NCBI GenBank assembly: GCA_026210745.1 | Contig: CP110630.1 | Location: 3,534,001 to 3,598,000 of the forward strand | Direction: 5' to 3' | From: Exobasidium rhododendri | Taxonomy: Eukaryota > Basidiomycota > Exobasidiomycetes > Exobasidiales > Exobasidiaceae | Length of the DNA stretch: 64,000 nucleotides | Shown here: positions 33,029 to 43,789 of the stretch, piece after piece | How positions within the stretch are numbered: the first letter of the stretch is position 1 | Layout of the letters: each line of letters begins with the position of its first letter | Translations under genes and position numbers: made by a program | Notes under the pieces: model-generated | The model's input: the letters and a program-made list of their open reading frames with translations, nothing else | What the model was told of the DNA's origin: nothing | Database searches by the model: none

Positions 33029-33306
33029 AGCCAATCATTCTGGTGGACTGAGCGTGATAGTGACGGCAAGAAGAGAGTCAAAATGTTCTATTAAGATGTA
33101 TTATACTAAGAGGGTACGTCGCAATGAGAGCTTTAATATTTGATGTGTACGAAGGAAGTGGGGGGGGGGGGAAAGAGATGGGAGGTGGGATGTGGGGGGG
33201 GGGAGATACAAGTACGATTTCTTGATGACGACCGTATTTCTCGTGCTGTGAGAACTCAAGAGGATAAGACAAATGAAGAGGGAAAGTGAGAGAAAGTGAG
33301 AAAGCT

Positions 33307-35643
33307 TCAGCTGACAGTAGGCAGGGTCTTGTACCAGTCAATGACGCGGGCATCGGCCATGACCTGTCCGCGGGAAAAGAGTCGAAGGGGAGATTCATGT
33401 CAGTCGGTAATACATTTTGGCCCTGCCACACTCCCCTTCCTCAAGCACCAACGCACCTTGTGGGGATTGAAGTTGAGAACCTGAAGACCTTGCTTCGACA
33501 CCGCTCGAGACAGGGCGACATAAGCCTGCCCCTTTTCAAACACTCTACCTAGATCGATCTTGACGATCGGTATCGTTTGACCTTGTGACTTATGGATCGA
33601 CATTGCCCAGGCAAGGATCAACGGGACCTGCGTTCGGCTGGCCACGATCTCACCGTTCGGTTGTTCGTTCTTCCAGATCTCTGGCTCTGCTACTTGTGTC
33701 CTGAATCGCCCTCCTGTGATCAGGAATCGGACGATCGGGTACTTTGTCGGTTCCACCTTTTCAGGGGAAGAGGAGCGACTTCGTGCCAGTCTCTCCCTCT
33801 TTTCATCCTTTCTTATCTGTTCTTCCAGCTCATCCATTTCCGCCTGCCTCCTATCGTCCAGGCCGCCGGCCCCTCCACCCTGTAGATCCCGACGCTGGGC
33901 GCCACTGCTTCCATTCACCGTGTCCCAGTACCTTCCGTTGAGCTTTGCGTAAATTTCCTCTTCCGTCGTCTTGATCGGGTCAATCTCGTCCCAGTCGATC
34001 CCACAATATTGTCCTTTCAGAAAGTCTTGCCGTGAGAGGAAAGTTAGGACGGTTCCGATACTTCCATTGACCAGCGTCTCATCTATGTTCTTGATTAGCA
34101 TGACTTGACAACCTGCTTTCAGTCGCAGCTTGGCGGGCGCCATGAAGTTGTCCAGCATCTTAGTTCTTTGTTCTCCTTGGATGGTCCCGCCGTCGAGAGA
34201 GTCAAAAGTGTGCGTCTGTTGCGTGATCTTGACTAGCTGCTGTGCGTTGGCTCGCTCTACTTCTTGTCGTGTCGGGTATAGCGCCGTGGCTGGCATCTTT
34301 GACTTCAGCTCCATCTCACTTTGTCCCGTCAACGACTGGAAGACTCGAATTGACTGCTGGCTCAAGGTACCAAATCGCATCTCATTGAGCATGTTGACAA
34401 AGTCTGGAACGGGAGTCAAGATTCTTCCCTCTCAGCGCGATGAACGAATTGACCACCACCCCACAATCAAGAGGCACACTCACCTGGGTCCTTTTGGCGA
34501 AACACCTGCGTAAGACAGATCCTGTCCTCGACGACGGAATTCCAGCAAGTAGCATCAAAGGCATAACGGGTCGACTTGGAGAACTTGTTGACAGGAGGCA
34601 GCTGAAAGAAGTCACCAGTCATGACGACCTGAATGCCTCCGAACGGCTTGGGCGATTTTCGAAGCAGCTGACCACACTTGTCCAGCTTGTCCAAGAAATC
34701 AGGATCCACCATGGAAACTGTGAAGTGACGTGGACATCCCGCGGTAAGCTCATCGCCAAAGGCAGATCAAGAAACTGACTACAGACACACCTTCATCAAT
34801 GACCAGCGCTACTGTCCTCATCCACCGACTGGCTCCCTTTCGATTCTTCTTGATCTTGCTCACGAGAGCCTCGACGGGCTCGATACCCAATCCACATCCT
34901 GCAAAGGAATGCAATGTGACCCCACCAATGTTACACGCCGCAATACCTGTAGAGGCTGTCACTGCTATTGCATCAGGCTTTGTCGAATACTTCTTACGAA
35001 GGTCTTTGATGATCTCTCGAAGCACCACAGACTTTCCCGTTCCTGCACTCCCGGTGAAGAACATATTCTTGCCACCTTGAACTACTCGCTCATGGACGAC
35101 CCGCTGCTCTTTGGAGAGAAAGACTTTGTTGATGGAGGTCTTTGATCCTCCAAATGTATTCATGCCGGACTTGTACAGTTGCGGTGCCTTGACCCCATCC
35201 GCTTTCAATTGCGCTGCGCTCTTTGTGAAGTTGTGCTTGGTTCCTGATTCGCTCGTACCAAATGCCGACGGCAATTTCCTCTTGCTGCCGGATGTCTCTT
35301 GACTATCGATGCTGCTGCCTGTAGGTATGACCAAAGAAAGACATCAGCATCGTCGACATCTCCCTCTGTATCATAAGAGCTCACCCAGCTCTGTGTCACT
35401 GATAGCATGATGCCTCGGATCGAACTTCTTCTCCGGAGAAGGCGTGCCCAAATCGATGGCATTTCCGGCCTCCTTCCCAGAATTTGCATTCAGCCTGCTC
35501 CCTCCAACCTCAAGCAGTAGGGCGCTGTTGAACTTCTTCTTCGCATTCATATTGCCAAGGATGGGAGCAACTTCCAATCCGCTCAAGCTGTCTTGATTAC
35601 CACTCCAAGACCTCTTCAGGTTGCTCAAGCCTGATTGCGACAT
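33307..35643 (-). CDS. PIF1: PIF1-family 5'-3' DNA helicase
   Basis: Five exons, 35643-35385, 35318-34791, 34717-34484, 34403-33457 and 33363-33307, join in phase to give 674 aa. Superfamily 1B helicase motifs are complete: [36 protein letters not shown] (Walker A, ~177), [20 protein letters not shown] (Ia), [19 protein letters not shown] (II), [13 protein letters not shown] (III), [10 protein letters not shown] (IV), [19 protein letters not shown] (V region), and [28 protein letters not shown] (VI). The Asp-Glu of motif II is created across the second intron. PIF1 helicases resolve G-quadruplexes and act in nuclear replication and mitochondrial DNA upkeep. No strong mitochondrial presequence is visible at Met-1 ([13 protein letters not shown]). 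Charged insertions lie between motifs V and VI. It is convergent with PTA1. Confidence 0.95.
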
Positions 35644-36320
35644 GCTGCAGTTGGGTGAGGATTGGCTGTCAGTGCAATACGTCCCCCGTCCTCCCAACCT
35701 GCTCACTCGCTCGCTAACCTTTTATACGCGTGCGTGTTGGTTGCTCTTCTTCCTTCGCCCTGTCTTTCCCCTTCTCGCGACCCGCGCTTGAAAGATTGTT
35801 AGACTCAGGGCCAAAGTAAGGGGAGTATTGAGTTGGGCCGAATGCGCGCGCGATTAAGGTTGTTGATAGAACCGCGACGCGACCCAGCTCTACGTGAGAG
35901 AGAAATTCAGCTGTGTCCAGCTCCGTTTGAGCCTGGTATCGGACACAAGGCGGTAAGACTCCACGTAAACGCTGCACAGAAACTGTCAACGCCTTGCATT
36001 CTGCTTGTAACTGCGATCGAAGATATGCCCCTCAAATCATTCGTCTCTTCTGATAACTATCTCATCGAATTGTCTCTTTTCACCGACCTCAACTCTTAAC
36101 CAAGATTGACGACTTGGACGCGACTTTTTCGAGCACGTGAAAATGACTGGCCACGCGGCACTTCTAACGCAGCAAAATCTGAGAATTTGCTTTACCTAAA
36201 TCTCGGAATCTGCGGCAATTACAGTGCAAGTCAGATTCTTCTCTTCTCTACGTTAATTCATCCCATCACATACACCTCAAGGTCACCGCTGGCTCTCCCG
36301 TTGACTTTCTTTATTCTACG
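35644..36320. promoter_or_regulatory. divergent promoter region PIF1 / RPS20
   Basis: A 677-bp region between divergently read genes. It contains CACGTGA at 36134-36140, 187 bp upstream of the RPS20 start, and a pyrimidine-rich leader. Small open frames around 35.8-36.1 kb are not supported by any family resemblance. Confidence 0.5.
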
Positions 36321-36844
36321 ATGAGCTACGTCGCCAAAGACAAGGACGCTGATGCCAGTGCTCCTGCCCCACAAATCCACAAGATTCGTATCACTTTGAC
36401 CAGCAAGAATGTCAAGAATCTTGAAAAAGGTGCGTGCTGAAACGAAGGTCTTTAGCAATGTCGTGGCCATGCTGACGTTGTAGACCCGTCTCGCTTTTCC
36501 TCCCATTTGCTTCAGTCTGTTCCGACTTGGTCTCTCGATCCAAGGACAAGCAGCTTCGAGTCAAGGGACCCGTCCGTTTGCCCACCAAGGTTCTCTCGCA
36601 CACCACGCGAAAGTCTCCTTGTGGTGAAGGTTCCAAGACCTGGGATCGATACGAATTGCGAATCCACAAGCGATTGATCGACTTGCATTCGCCCAGTGAA
36701 ATTGTCAAGCAAATTGTGAGTTTGCATGGCTAGTCGAATTCTCGAGAGCACGGAAAGAAACTGACTCGTCGGTACTCTTCTCCTCAGACCTCGATTTCGC
36801 TTGAACCTGGTGTAGAAGTCGAAGTCACAATTCTCAGCGCATAG
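36321..36844 (+). CDS. RPS20: 40S ribosomal protein S20 (uS10)
   Basis: Three exons, 36321-36429, 36516-36715 and 36788-36844, join in phase to give 121 aa. Typical eukaryotic uS10 segments are present: [73 protein letters not shown] and [16 protein letters not shown] at the end. It is a component of the small subunit head. The length is the family norm, and introns use GTGCGT and GTGAGT donors. A CACGTGA site lies upstream, as in the two other ribosomal protein genes of the window. Confidence 0.97.
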
Positions 36845-37085
36845 AGAATTGGTGTGTCGCTTATGATTTGTATGATCTTTATTGTGGAGGATAGGTGTAC
36901 ATGATCTTTGCTGCCAATGTTCAATCGTCTATCCTCCTTCTTTGAGAGCCACTTGCCTTGTTCTGTTTGTGTCTCCCACGATGCGTCAGCGCGTCCGTGC
37001 GTGTCTGAAAGTCACTGAGAGAACATTAAGCACAATCTCTAGACAATCACATCCCCTTACCGCAATCCCCCATTCTCCCTTTGCC

Positions 37086-37618
37086 ATGCCTCTCTTCGCT
37101 GTGGCCGACTTCTGCCTCATCCCGATGGGCACGCAGACCACGTCGGTCGGGGTGTACATTGCTGAATGTCAGAGAGTGTTAGAGAAGATGAAGGACGAGG
37201 GGATAAAATATGAGGTGAGGATGACGAAGGGGCGGTGAGGAGGGGCAGGCATGTAGATGGAGAGGCGATAACGTATTCGGATCTCACCGAACCTGGCTTT
37301 GGCTTTACAGATGCACGGATATGGCACCAATCTGGAGGGTCCTTTCCCAGTCGTATCAAGAGCGATTGAAGCGTGTCACGAGGCCGTACACGCAATGGGG
37401 GTCAGTCGATCATAGTACCCACCGAGAGGCAAAACACCGCTTATTCTCCATTCTCTCTCCTCTTTCAGGCACCTCGTATTGCAACTGACATCCGTATCGG
37501 GACAAGGACTGACAAACCAGGTCCAGGCCAAAAGGGAAGGGAGGATTGGGAAGAAGGGTTAGGAGAAAATGAGAGAAAGCGAGAGAGCGTTCGCAGGACA
37601 CTGGCCAAGGATGTGTGA
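37086..37618 (+). CDS. ECM15: MTH1187/ECM15-type thiamine-binding-like protein
   Basis: Three exons, 37086-37214, 37311-37400 and 37469-37618, all phase 0, give 122 aa. The sequence MPLFAVADFCLIPMGTQTTS, VGVYIAECQRVLEK, YEMHGYGTNLEGPF, VVSRAIEACHEAVHAMGAPR and IATDIRIGTRTDK follows the MTH1187/UPF0045 family over its full length. Family members form ferredoxin-like tetramers that can bind thiamine or similar ligands; yeast Ecm15 is a member of unknown role. The last ~30 residues are Glu/Arg-rich and extend beyond the core. The second donor is GTCAGT, a less common form. Confidence 0.88.
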
Positions 37619-38151
37619 TCTATGAGTATCATGGGAGGGGTAGGCGGTGACCAACACACACACACACACACACACACACATCTATATCATGCTTGCATTC
37701 GTCTCAATCATCATTTATACTTATAATCACTCGAACAGCCTTCACACCTCTCCGGACTATATACATACGTTGACAAGAACGCCGAGCAGCGCACTAAAAT
37801 TTAGTCGATCGCTAACGCCTTGTCATGCTTTTTCACCCGCTATCCTTTGTCGTGGCTCAGGTGGACCAGAATCGCGGATTGTGATCGATGACAAAGTCTC
37901 CTGCTTCGCGTACCTCTCTCTTGTTGGTGTGTTTCCATCGTCGTCACTGTGATCGGAATTACTCGAGCGACCAGTTCGGCACGGGAAATGTAGCGGTTCT
38001 TTAAAGTGTACACGAAAGTCATCGTCGCTTTGTCGAACTCGTTTCTTATTCCAAGAGCTGCATTTAGGTGTTCTATTTCTGCACATTGGAAGTGTAGATG
38101 GATGAAAGGTTGGTTGAGAAGGTAGGATTCGGTCAATAAGCGAAGCGTAGA
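37619..38151. other. intergenic between ECM15-like gene and the two-module gene
   Basis: It contains the CA microsatellite at 37655-37680. The part 37.82-38.09 kb is open on the minus strand and could instead be a 3' exon of the two-module gene (a peptide like EIEHLNAALGIRNEFDKATM), if the acceptor near 38089 is used. No other gene is seen. Confidence 0.4.
37655..37680 (+). repeat. CA dinucleotide microsatellite
   Basis: A perfect run of 13 CA units just downstream of the ECM15-like stop codon, in non-coding DNA. Confidence 0.95.
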
Positions 38152-39258
38152 TCACACACACCTCTCGGTCTCCCTGACGTTTAACGTCTTAGGAGGATCT
38201 ACACGAACTGCATATGGAAAGTTGCGTGAATAGCATTCTGCCGTATCGCCGTTTGCAGTACTTACCGTAGCCAGCTCGAAGCAGATCCACCACGACTATA
38301 CACCATTCTTCGGATATAGAGGTGTCCTCTCTGCCTTCAAAGAACTTCTTTGCTTTTTCGATGGCGGCGAGCCATTCCTGTGAAGGGAACTCAGCTCTCT
38401 TGATGCCGTGAGCAGAATGCCGATCAAGGTCACAGAGCTTGACAAATGACGGAGGACATCCACCCACACAGTCCATGTCTAAGAGAAGTGCATCGATCCA
38501 GTTCGATACACCTCTGTACAGTCGAGAAGTAGTATCTTCATCATACACATCGAATGCTTTATGCAGCCGTTGACATGTCCGCTGCAAGCGTTTCTCTTTC
38601 TTGACATTGCTCGAGAAGTGAAGAGTGAGGTAGCTGTGAAGTGACTGAGCGTAGCTAGGCTCCATTCCTGTACAGCCGAAGGTGAGGTGAAATCTAATGT
38701 CACTACCACCCGGCGCCACTCACCGCAGAGAGTCTGAATCAAATCCACCACAACTTTACACCATTTTAGGGAGATGCTCTTGTCCTCTCTGCCTTTGAAG
38801 AACTTCTCCGCCTTTCTGACGGCTATGATCCATGCTAACGAAACATATTCAGTCTTCTTGATGCTGTAATCAGCATTTTGACTCGGATCGCAGAGCGGGG
38901 CAAGCCACAAGGGACATTCACCGATGCATTGTATTTGGAGAAGAATACTGTTAATGGTGCTTGACACTTGTCGGGGGTCTATTCCTTCAAGATACTTCCA
39001 TTGATTTTTGAAATCGTTCTCAAGGCAAATGCATATTCCGAGGGTCTTATCATGCTCGGTGTTGATTGAGAAGCGGCTGGTGAGGTATTCGAAGAGTGAC
39101 TGAGCTCTGGCCGCTTCCATCCTGGGATTAGGACTATCACTCTCTCTGCCATCGTGCTGTGAAGATGATCGTGTGGTCACAAGAGGACTCGGCGTTGGCT
39201 GGTGGAGAGACGAGCTGAGCGCGAGCTCATCGTCCAGAGGTGGGCGTCGATTGTCCAT
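38152..39258 (-). CDS. unknown protein made of two copies of a ~134-residue module
   Basis: Three exons, 39258-38724, 38667-38266 and 38207-38152, join in phase to give about 330 aa. After a Ser/Pro-rich start (residues 1-46), module 1 begins EAARAQSLFEYLTSRFSIN and ends AEKFFKGREDKSISLKWCKV. Module 2 begins EPSYAQSLHSYLTLHFSSN and ends KAKKFFEGREDTSISEEWCI then VVVDLLRAGYG. Shared landmarks are AQSL-YLT-F-S-N, a C-G-CP segment, LCD and FF-GRED-SIS. Each module ends at a phase-1 donor after a Gly codon, so exon 2 (402 nt, phase 1-1) looks like a duplicated exon. No membrane segment or catalytic motif is seen, and I do not recognise the domain. The 3' end is uncertain: a longer last exon from about 38089 is possible. 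A broken third copy lies at 19.7-20.1 kb. Confidence 0.65.
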
Positions 39259-40481
39259 TGAATTGCTGGAAACGATGGCGTTGGCGACAAAGGTTGATAG
39301 CGGTGACGAGGAGGGGCGTTGCCGGTTTTGGAGGCTCTACAAGGTTGTCAATCCTCGGTCAAAACGCACAATGGATCAATTGACTACCTCATGGAACCTA
39401 CGTGTGCATACTTGCAAACCCGGTCGCACTTTGATCAAGGCGTGCTATTTTGCTGCTGCCCTTCTCGCTACGTCTTTCCTCGCCGTTGAGCGGACCGCCG
39501 AGGCACTTTCGCGGCTTTTGGGACAGACGTACGTACAAGTCTACTTCCCCTCGCCTCGCCCCGTTTCTCTTTCTTACTGGGTAAATTAGCAGAAGTAGGC
39601 GCTGCATGACAAGGAGCATGTACGGTCTATTACCAAATCAGATCGTTACTGACCATACAAATATCGTCCAATAACCTTAAAGGCCATCAGAAGTAATCAT
39701 TATTGGGCGAGCCAGAGTCAGAGCATGACCGTAGGCGGAATACTCAGGCTCAACAAGCAACGCCATCGTAAGTATCTAGATACGGCAAGATCTATACATA
39801 GATCCAGATTTGACCGCGTGGCAATGGGGTTTTCTCCGATCTGGCCCCCCCCTGCCTGCCAGAAATTTTTCCCTCGTTTCCTTTTCCCCTTTTTTCCCTC
39901 TTTTCCACCCGTCCGAAACTCTCACCTACCGCTCATCTACGTCCGTGCATGGGGACCGTGCGTTGCTCCATTGCCCACAGTCATTAACGTCCACCCACAC
40001 TAACACCCCCGTCATCACTAGGCAAGCAACACTGCGACGAAGCCGAATCATCGAGACACGCTTTGGCCTACCTCCTCCTCCTCCTCCTCAGGGCAAGAAC
40101 AAGCTCCTACAGTACCACCCAATACACGCTCAAGCACAGGGCAAATCCATCCACGCCCGTTGACAGAGATCGAGCACAATCGCGCTGTTGGTTCCCTTTT
40201 CTCTCTGTTCTGCGGCGCGCTGATAAGTGCCTTTCATCGGATCACACCTATCATCTTCTGCATCTGCCACTCATCGCTGTGAACGAGAATAGCTGGATAT
40301 CAAGGTAGAAACAGAAACATCCCGCGCTCCTCGACGACCTTTCCTCTCAGTCTTTTTTTTTTCTTGGGCAGAAGGTTACTTACTAGTAGTTCGTCGCGTC
40401 GCCATAATCCTAGCACAGGCCACCCACGTATCGTGTCCTGCACAACCGCTACCGGTTGGTGGACAGATCTCACTGCTAATC
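39259..40481. promoter_or_regulatory. 1.2-kb intergenic region upstream of two divergent genes
   Basis: It must hold the promoters of the two-module gene (minus) and the zinc-finger gene (plus), which would be long for this genome and fits a regulated transcription-factor gene. A C/T-rich and CTC-repeat stretch occupies about 39845-40090. A plus-strand frame at 39173-39589 lacks protein-like composition and is not called. Confidence 0.4.
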
Positions 40482-43390
40482 ATGAGCGGTCGACTGCCTC
40501 CCATCTTGCCGCCCCCTCCACAGGCAGCAATAAATACTGCACCTGTTCAGTTTCCTCCTTCCAAGATAAACACAAGCAACAACTCGCTTGGTCCGAATTC
40601 ACCTCTTGGCTCTCCCCGAACGAGTCTGAGCACGTCACATCTGCCTGGCCACCTATCGCCCTATCGTGATTCTGCAACAAGATTCTCCTCCACGCACGGT
40701 GGAACGAATCTGGCTGTGGGTAGCCCTCGAAGTAGTGCCTTAGCTCGAGATGCTGCCTCGTCTTTGCACTACCCAACCAGCGCTTCTCGCCCCACCTCAC
40801 CTTCCCCAGATCAAGAGCAGGAGCAGGAGCAGGAGCGTGGTCAGGAGAGAGCGACGACCAATCTAGACCATGGTGACGTGAAGAAGGCAGTCGGCACTTC
40901 CACTCGCCCCCGCAGAAAGACGAAGCAGGAGATCAAATCGGATCAACTGAAAGCAGAAGAAGAGAATGAAGCACAAGAGGACTTCAAGGGAGCCCGAGGC
41001 GGTGAGTGTATGTTGTTGGATCTGCGCGCGCGCATATCAACAGCACCCAATAAGGCAACGTTACTTTCTTCTGACACTCGACTCCTTCCCGCTGAGCAGC
41101 TGTATCTTCCAATCGACCTATCGGAGATGAGCTCAGACCGGCTTCACCTTCTCGAATGGGTGAAATGTACGCACCTCTACCGCGACGAGGAGAAGTGCGT
41201 GACCAGCAATTTCGCGCCTCTCCGTCCGCGTCCAACAATTGGAAGATGTCTTTGAACCAGAACGGTACCTCTGCTAATCGAGAAAGCTCGCCATGGTATC
41301 AAGAGCAGCGATCTTCTCCTTTTGCATCCAGCGCTGCTCGAGACTTTCCCATGGACCAAGATGGCCCACATTCAGCTGGCGATCAAGCTAGTGGTCTGGC
41401 TGCCATGCTGGCTGCGACCGAGCAGGAGAGAGGTCGCGAGAGTCCCAATCGAAGTGGTAGGGACATTTCAAGAGGCATACACAACCTCGCACCGCCCGAA
41501 AGATTCCCTTCACCGGGCACTTTCTATCAGACGCATCACACGACGTACAATCTGGGAGGAAACGGGGCATCTTCCAACTCGAGAGCAGAGCATCGCATGG
41601 CCGAAGGCTTCTCTAGTGGCTCCCCCTATCGGACACCTGGGCAGCTACCCTATCCAGCGCACAACAGCTTCTCAAGGAGTACGAGCAACGCTGATCCAGG
41701 TGCACCAACAAATTTTGCCATGACATTTCCCACCAGCGGGCGTGCTAGTGGAAGTGGGAACAGTGGGTGGCCTCCGTCACAGAATTTCCCTGAAATGGTT
41801 GGCATTCATGGCAACGATATGCCTATAAACGACTTTGATGACGCCGCAAATGGACAGAGTGCACCTCCTCCTTTTGGAGACTACGACAACTACCAAGAGT
41901 ATAATCCAATGCCATCGACTGACATGATCGCCGCTCCTGGAGGTGTGAGTCACCCGACGACGGCGACGACTGCTTCAGGGAAGAAGTCGGGAAGTGCCAC
42001 GGCCAAGGCCAAGAAGCTGCCCGGATCTAGAGCCGCACAGGAGCAGGCCGCTCAAAAGGCAGCTATGGGCGAGTTCACGGAGAGCGACGCCGGCGGACCC
42101 AAACTGCACAAGTGTGAAAGCTGTGACAAGACGTTCAGCAGACGATCTGATCTAGCGAGACACAAGCGCATTCATACCGGAGAAAGACCTTATCCGTGCG
42201 ACTTTCCCGGCTGCGGAAAGAGCTTCATTCAGCGATCCGCTCTCACCGTGCACTCGAGAGTGCACTCCGGAGAAAGACCTCATCAATGTGAATTTGTCGG
42301 GTGTGGAAAGTGCTTTAGCGATTCTTCTTCCCTGGCAAGACATCGTAGAACGCACTCTGGAAAGCGACCGTATGTATGCAATCATCCGCGCTGTGGCAAA
42401 ATGTTCACGAGAAGAACGACGTTAAATCGTCACGCTCGATGTCATCAGCCAGGGTACGTGAAACCAAAGGGCAAAGGAAAACGTCTTCGAAGAGATGGAG
42501 AAGGCGGCAGTGGCGGCAGCCGGAGTGAAGGGGAGGAAGAAGAAGATGACGACGAAGACGAAGAGGACGATGACGATAGCGAAGAAGAGGGAGGATCTCA
42601 AAGTCAATGGTCTGATGAAGATGGAGCACGATTGCCATTCGTACACGACCCTCAACTCTCTCCTCCACCGCCACTTGCACCTGCCGCCACTGCTCGAACC
42701 AGCACTTCCACCACGGGCAACAACAACAACATTAACAACAACAACAAGCGCACGAGAGGAGGCGGACGCAAACAGCCGTCTGCGCAACAAGTGCAAGATG
42801 ACCTTGCCACTCGCAACAGAAGTAAATCGGATGCAGAAGCAGCCATGACACTAGCTCAAGCGGCAATGATGGCGCAAGGAGCCGGGAGTGGGTCGAATCA
42901 ACTAGAAGAAGAGATGAAGCCCATGGTAGATCCTTCCTTAGAAAACATGACGTTTGAACCTCAAATGTACTCTTCTTCTGATCTGAATTCACCGGCCAAG
43001 GTGCTAGCCGGTCTCAGCGGGCTTCCCCCTTCATCAGGAGCAGCAGAAGCAGCAGCCGTCATGGGCTTGTCTGGAATGGCAAATAGCGGTGCCAATGTAG
43101 CTAGGGAAGATCTGGGAGGTCTAGATGGTCTAAGTAGCGCAGCCATGTTGGCCGTCAGCAATGCCGCTGCTGCCGCCGCCGCCGCTTCGCATCATCAACA
43201 TCATGTCACCTCGACGGCTTTCCCTTCTGTGGCAGCACAAGTTCAAGGGTCCAAGTTGAGCCATTCATCGTCTGCCAACGGAGCTCAGACCAGTCACAGT
43301 CACCACCGTCAAGAAGGAGATACGAGCAATCTCAGCTTGGATCAAGCTCAATTGCTCCTCGATGCCGCCAATGGAGTCTCGTCTGGGTGA
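40482..43390 (+). CDS. C2H2 zinc-finger transcription factor (four fingers)
   Basis: Two exons, 40482-41001 and 41100-43390, join in phase to give 936 aa. Four consecutive C2H2 fingers occupy about residues 510-625: [20 protein letters not shown], then [40 protein letters not shown] and [20 protein letters not shown]. They are joined by TGERPY-, SGERPH- and SGKRPY-type linkers, the hallmark of DNA-binding tandem fingers. A basic patch ([13 protein letters not shown]) and a long acidic run follow, then Asn and Ala runs. The rest is disordered, rich in Ser, Pro, Gln and Gly, including a QE dipeptide repeat near residue 115. It is a nuclear regulator; targets cannot be read from the sequence, and orthology to a named fungal factor is not claimed. 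Confidence 0.9.
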
Positions 43391-43789
43391 TGATGGTCTG
43401 ATGCTCCTGTCTTCTTTTCCACTCTTTTTCGCCGGATCGTCTGATCGTCTGTAATTCTCCACAGAAGTCCTCTGTCCATTGGTACTGATTCGCTCTTCTT
43501 CTCCCCCTTCCCTTTCCCCTTCCCCTTCCCGTTCCCGTTCTGATGTCGTTGATCATCAACCTTTCTTTCTTTCTTTCGCGCCTTTCTCAACCGGATCCTC
43601 TATCACACAGCTCACTCTCTTCTACGATTTGACAATAAGATGTAGATTATGATTAAGCAGGGAGTAAAAGTACACTTTTGGATAAGATTAAGGATGGATA
43701 GTGGAGAGAGAGAATCGAGTAGGCGATAGAAAAGTAAGTGCAAAGGCGCAAGCGGCGCAAGCAGCGTGCAAGGAGTGGCAAAGATGGGA
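43391..43789. other. 3' intergenic region between convergent genes
   Basis: About 0.4 kb of pyrimidine-rich DNA (CCTTTCC-type repeats near 43510-43535, CTTT repeats near 43560-43580) between the stop codons of the zinc-finger and PH-domain genes. No gene is seen. Confidence 0.5.

Noticed and set aside
39173-39589. 138-codon plus-strand frame
   Set aside because: It begins antisense to the two-module gene and continues into non-coding DNA; composition does not resemble a protein.
42495-42848. 117-codon Lys/Thr-rich plus-strand frame in the zinc-finger gene
   Set aside because: A frame-shifted reading of the acidic and Asn-rich codons of the zinc-finger protein.
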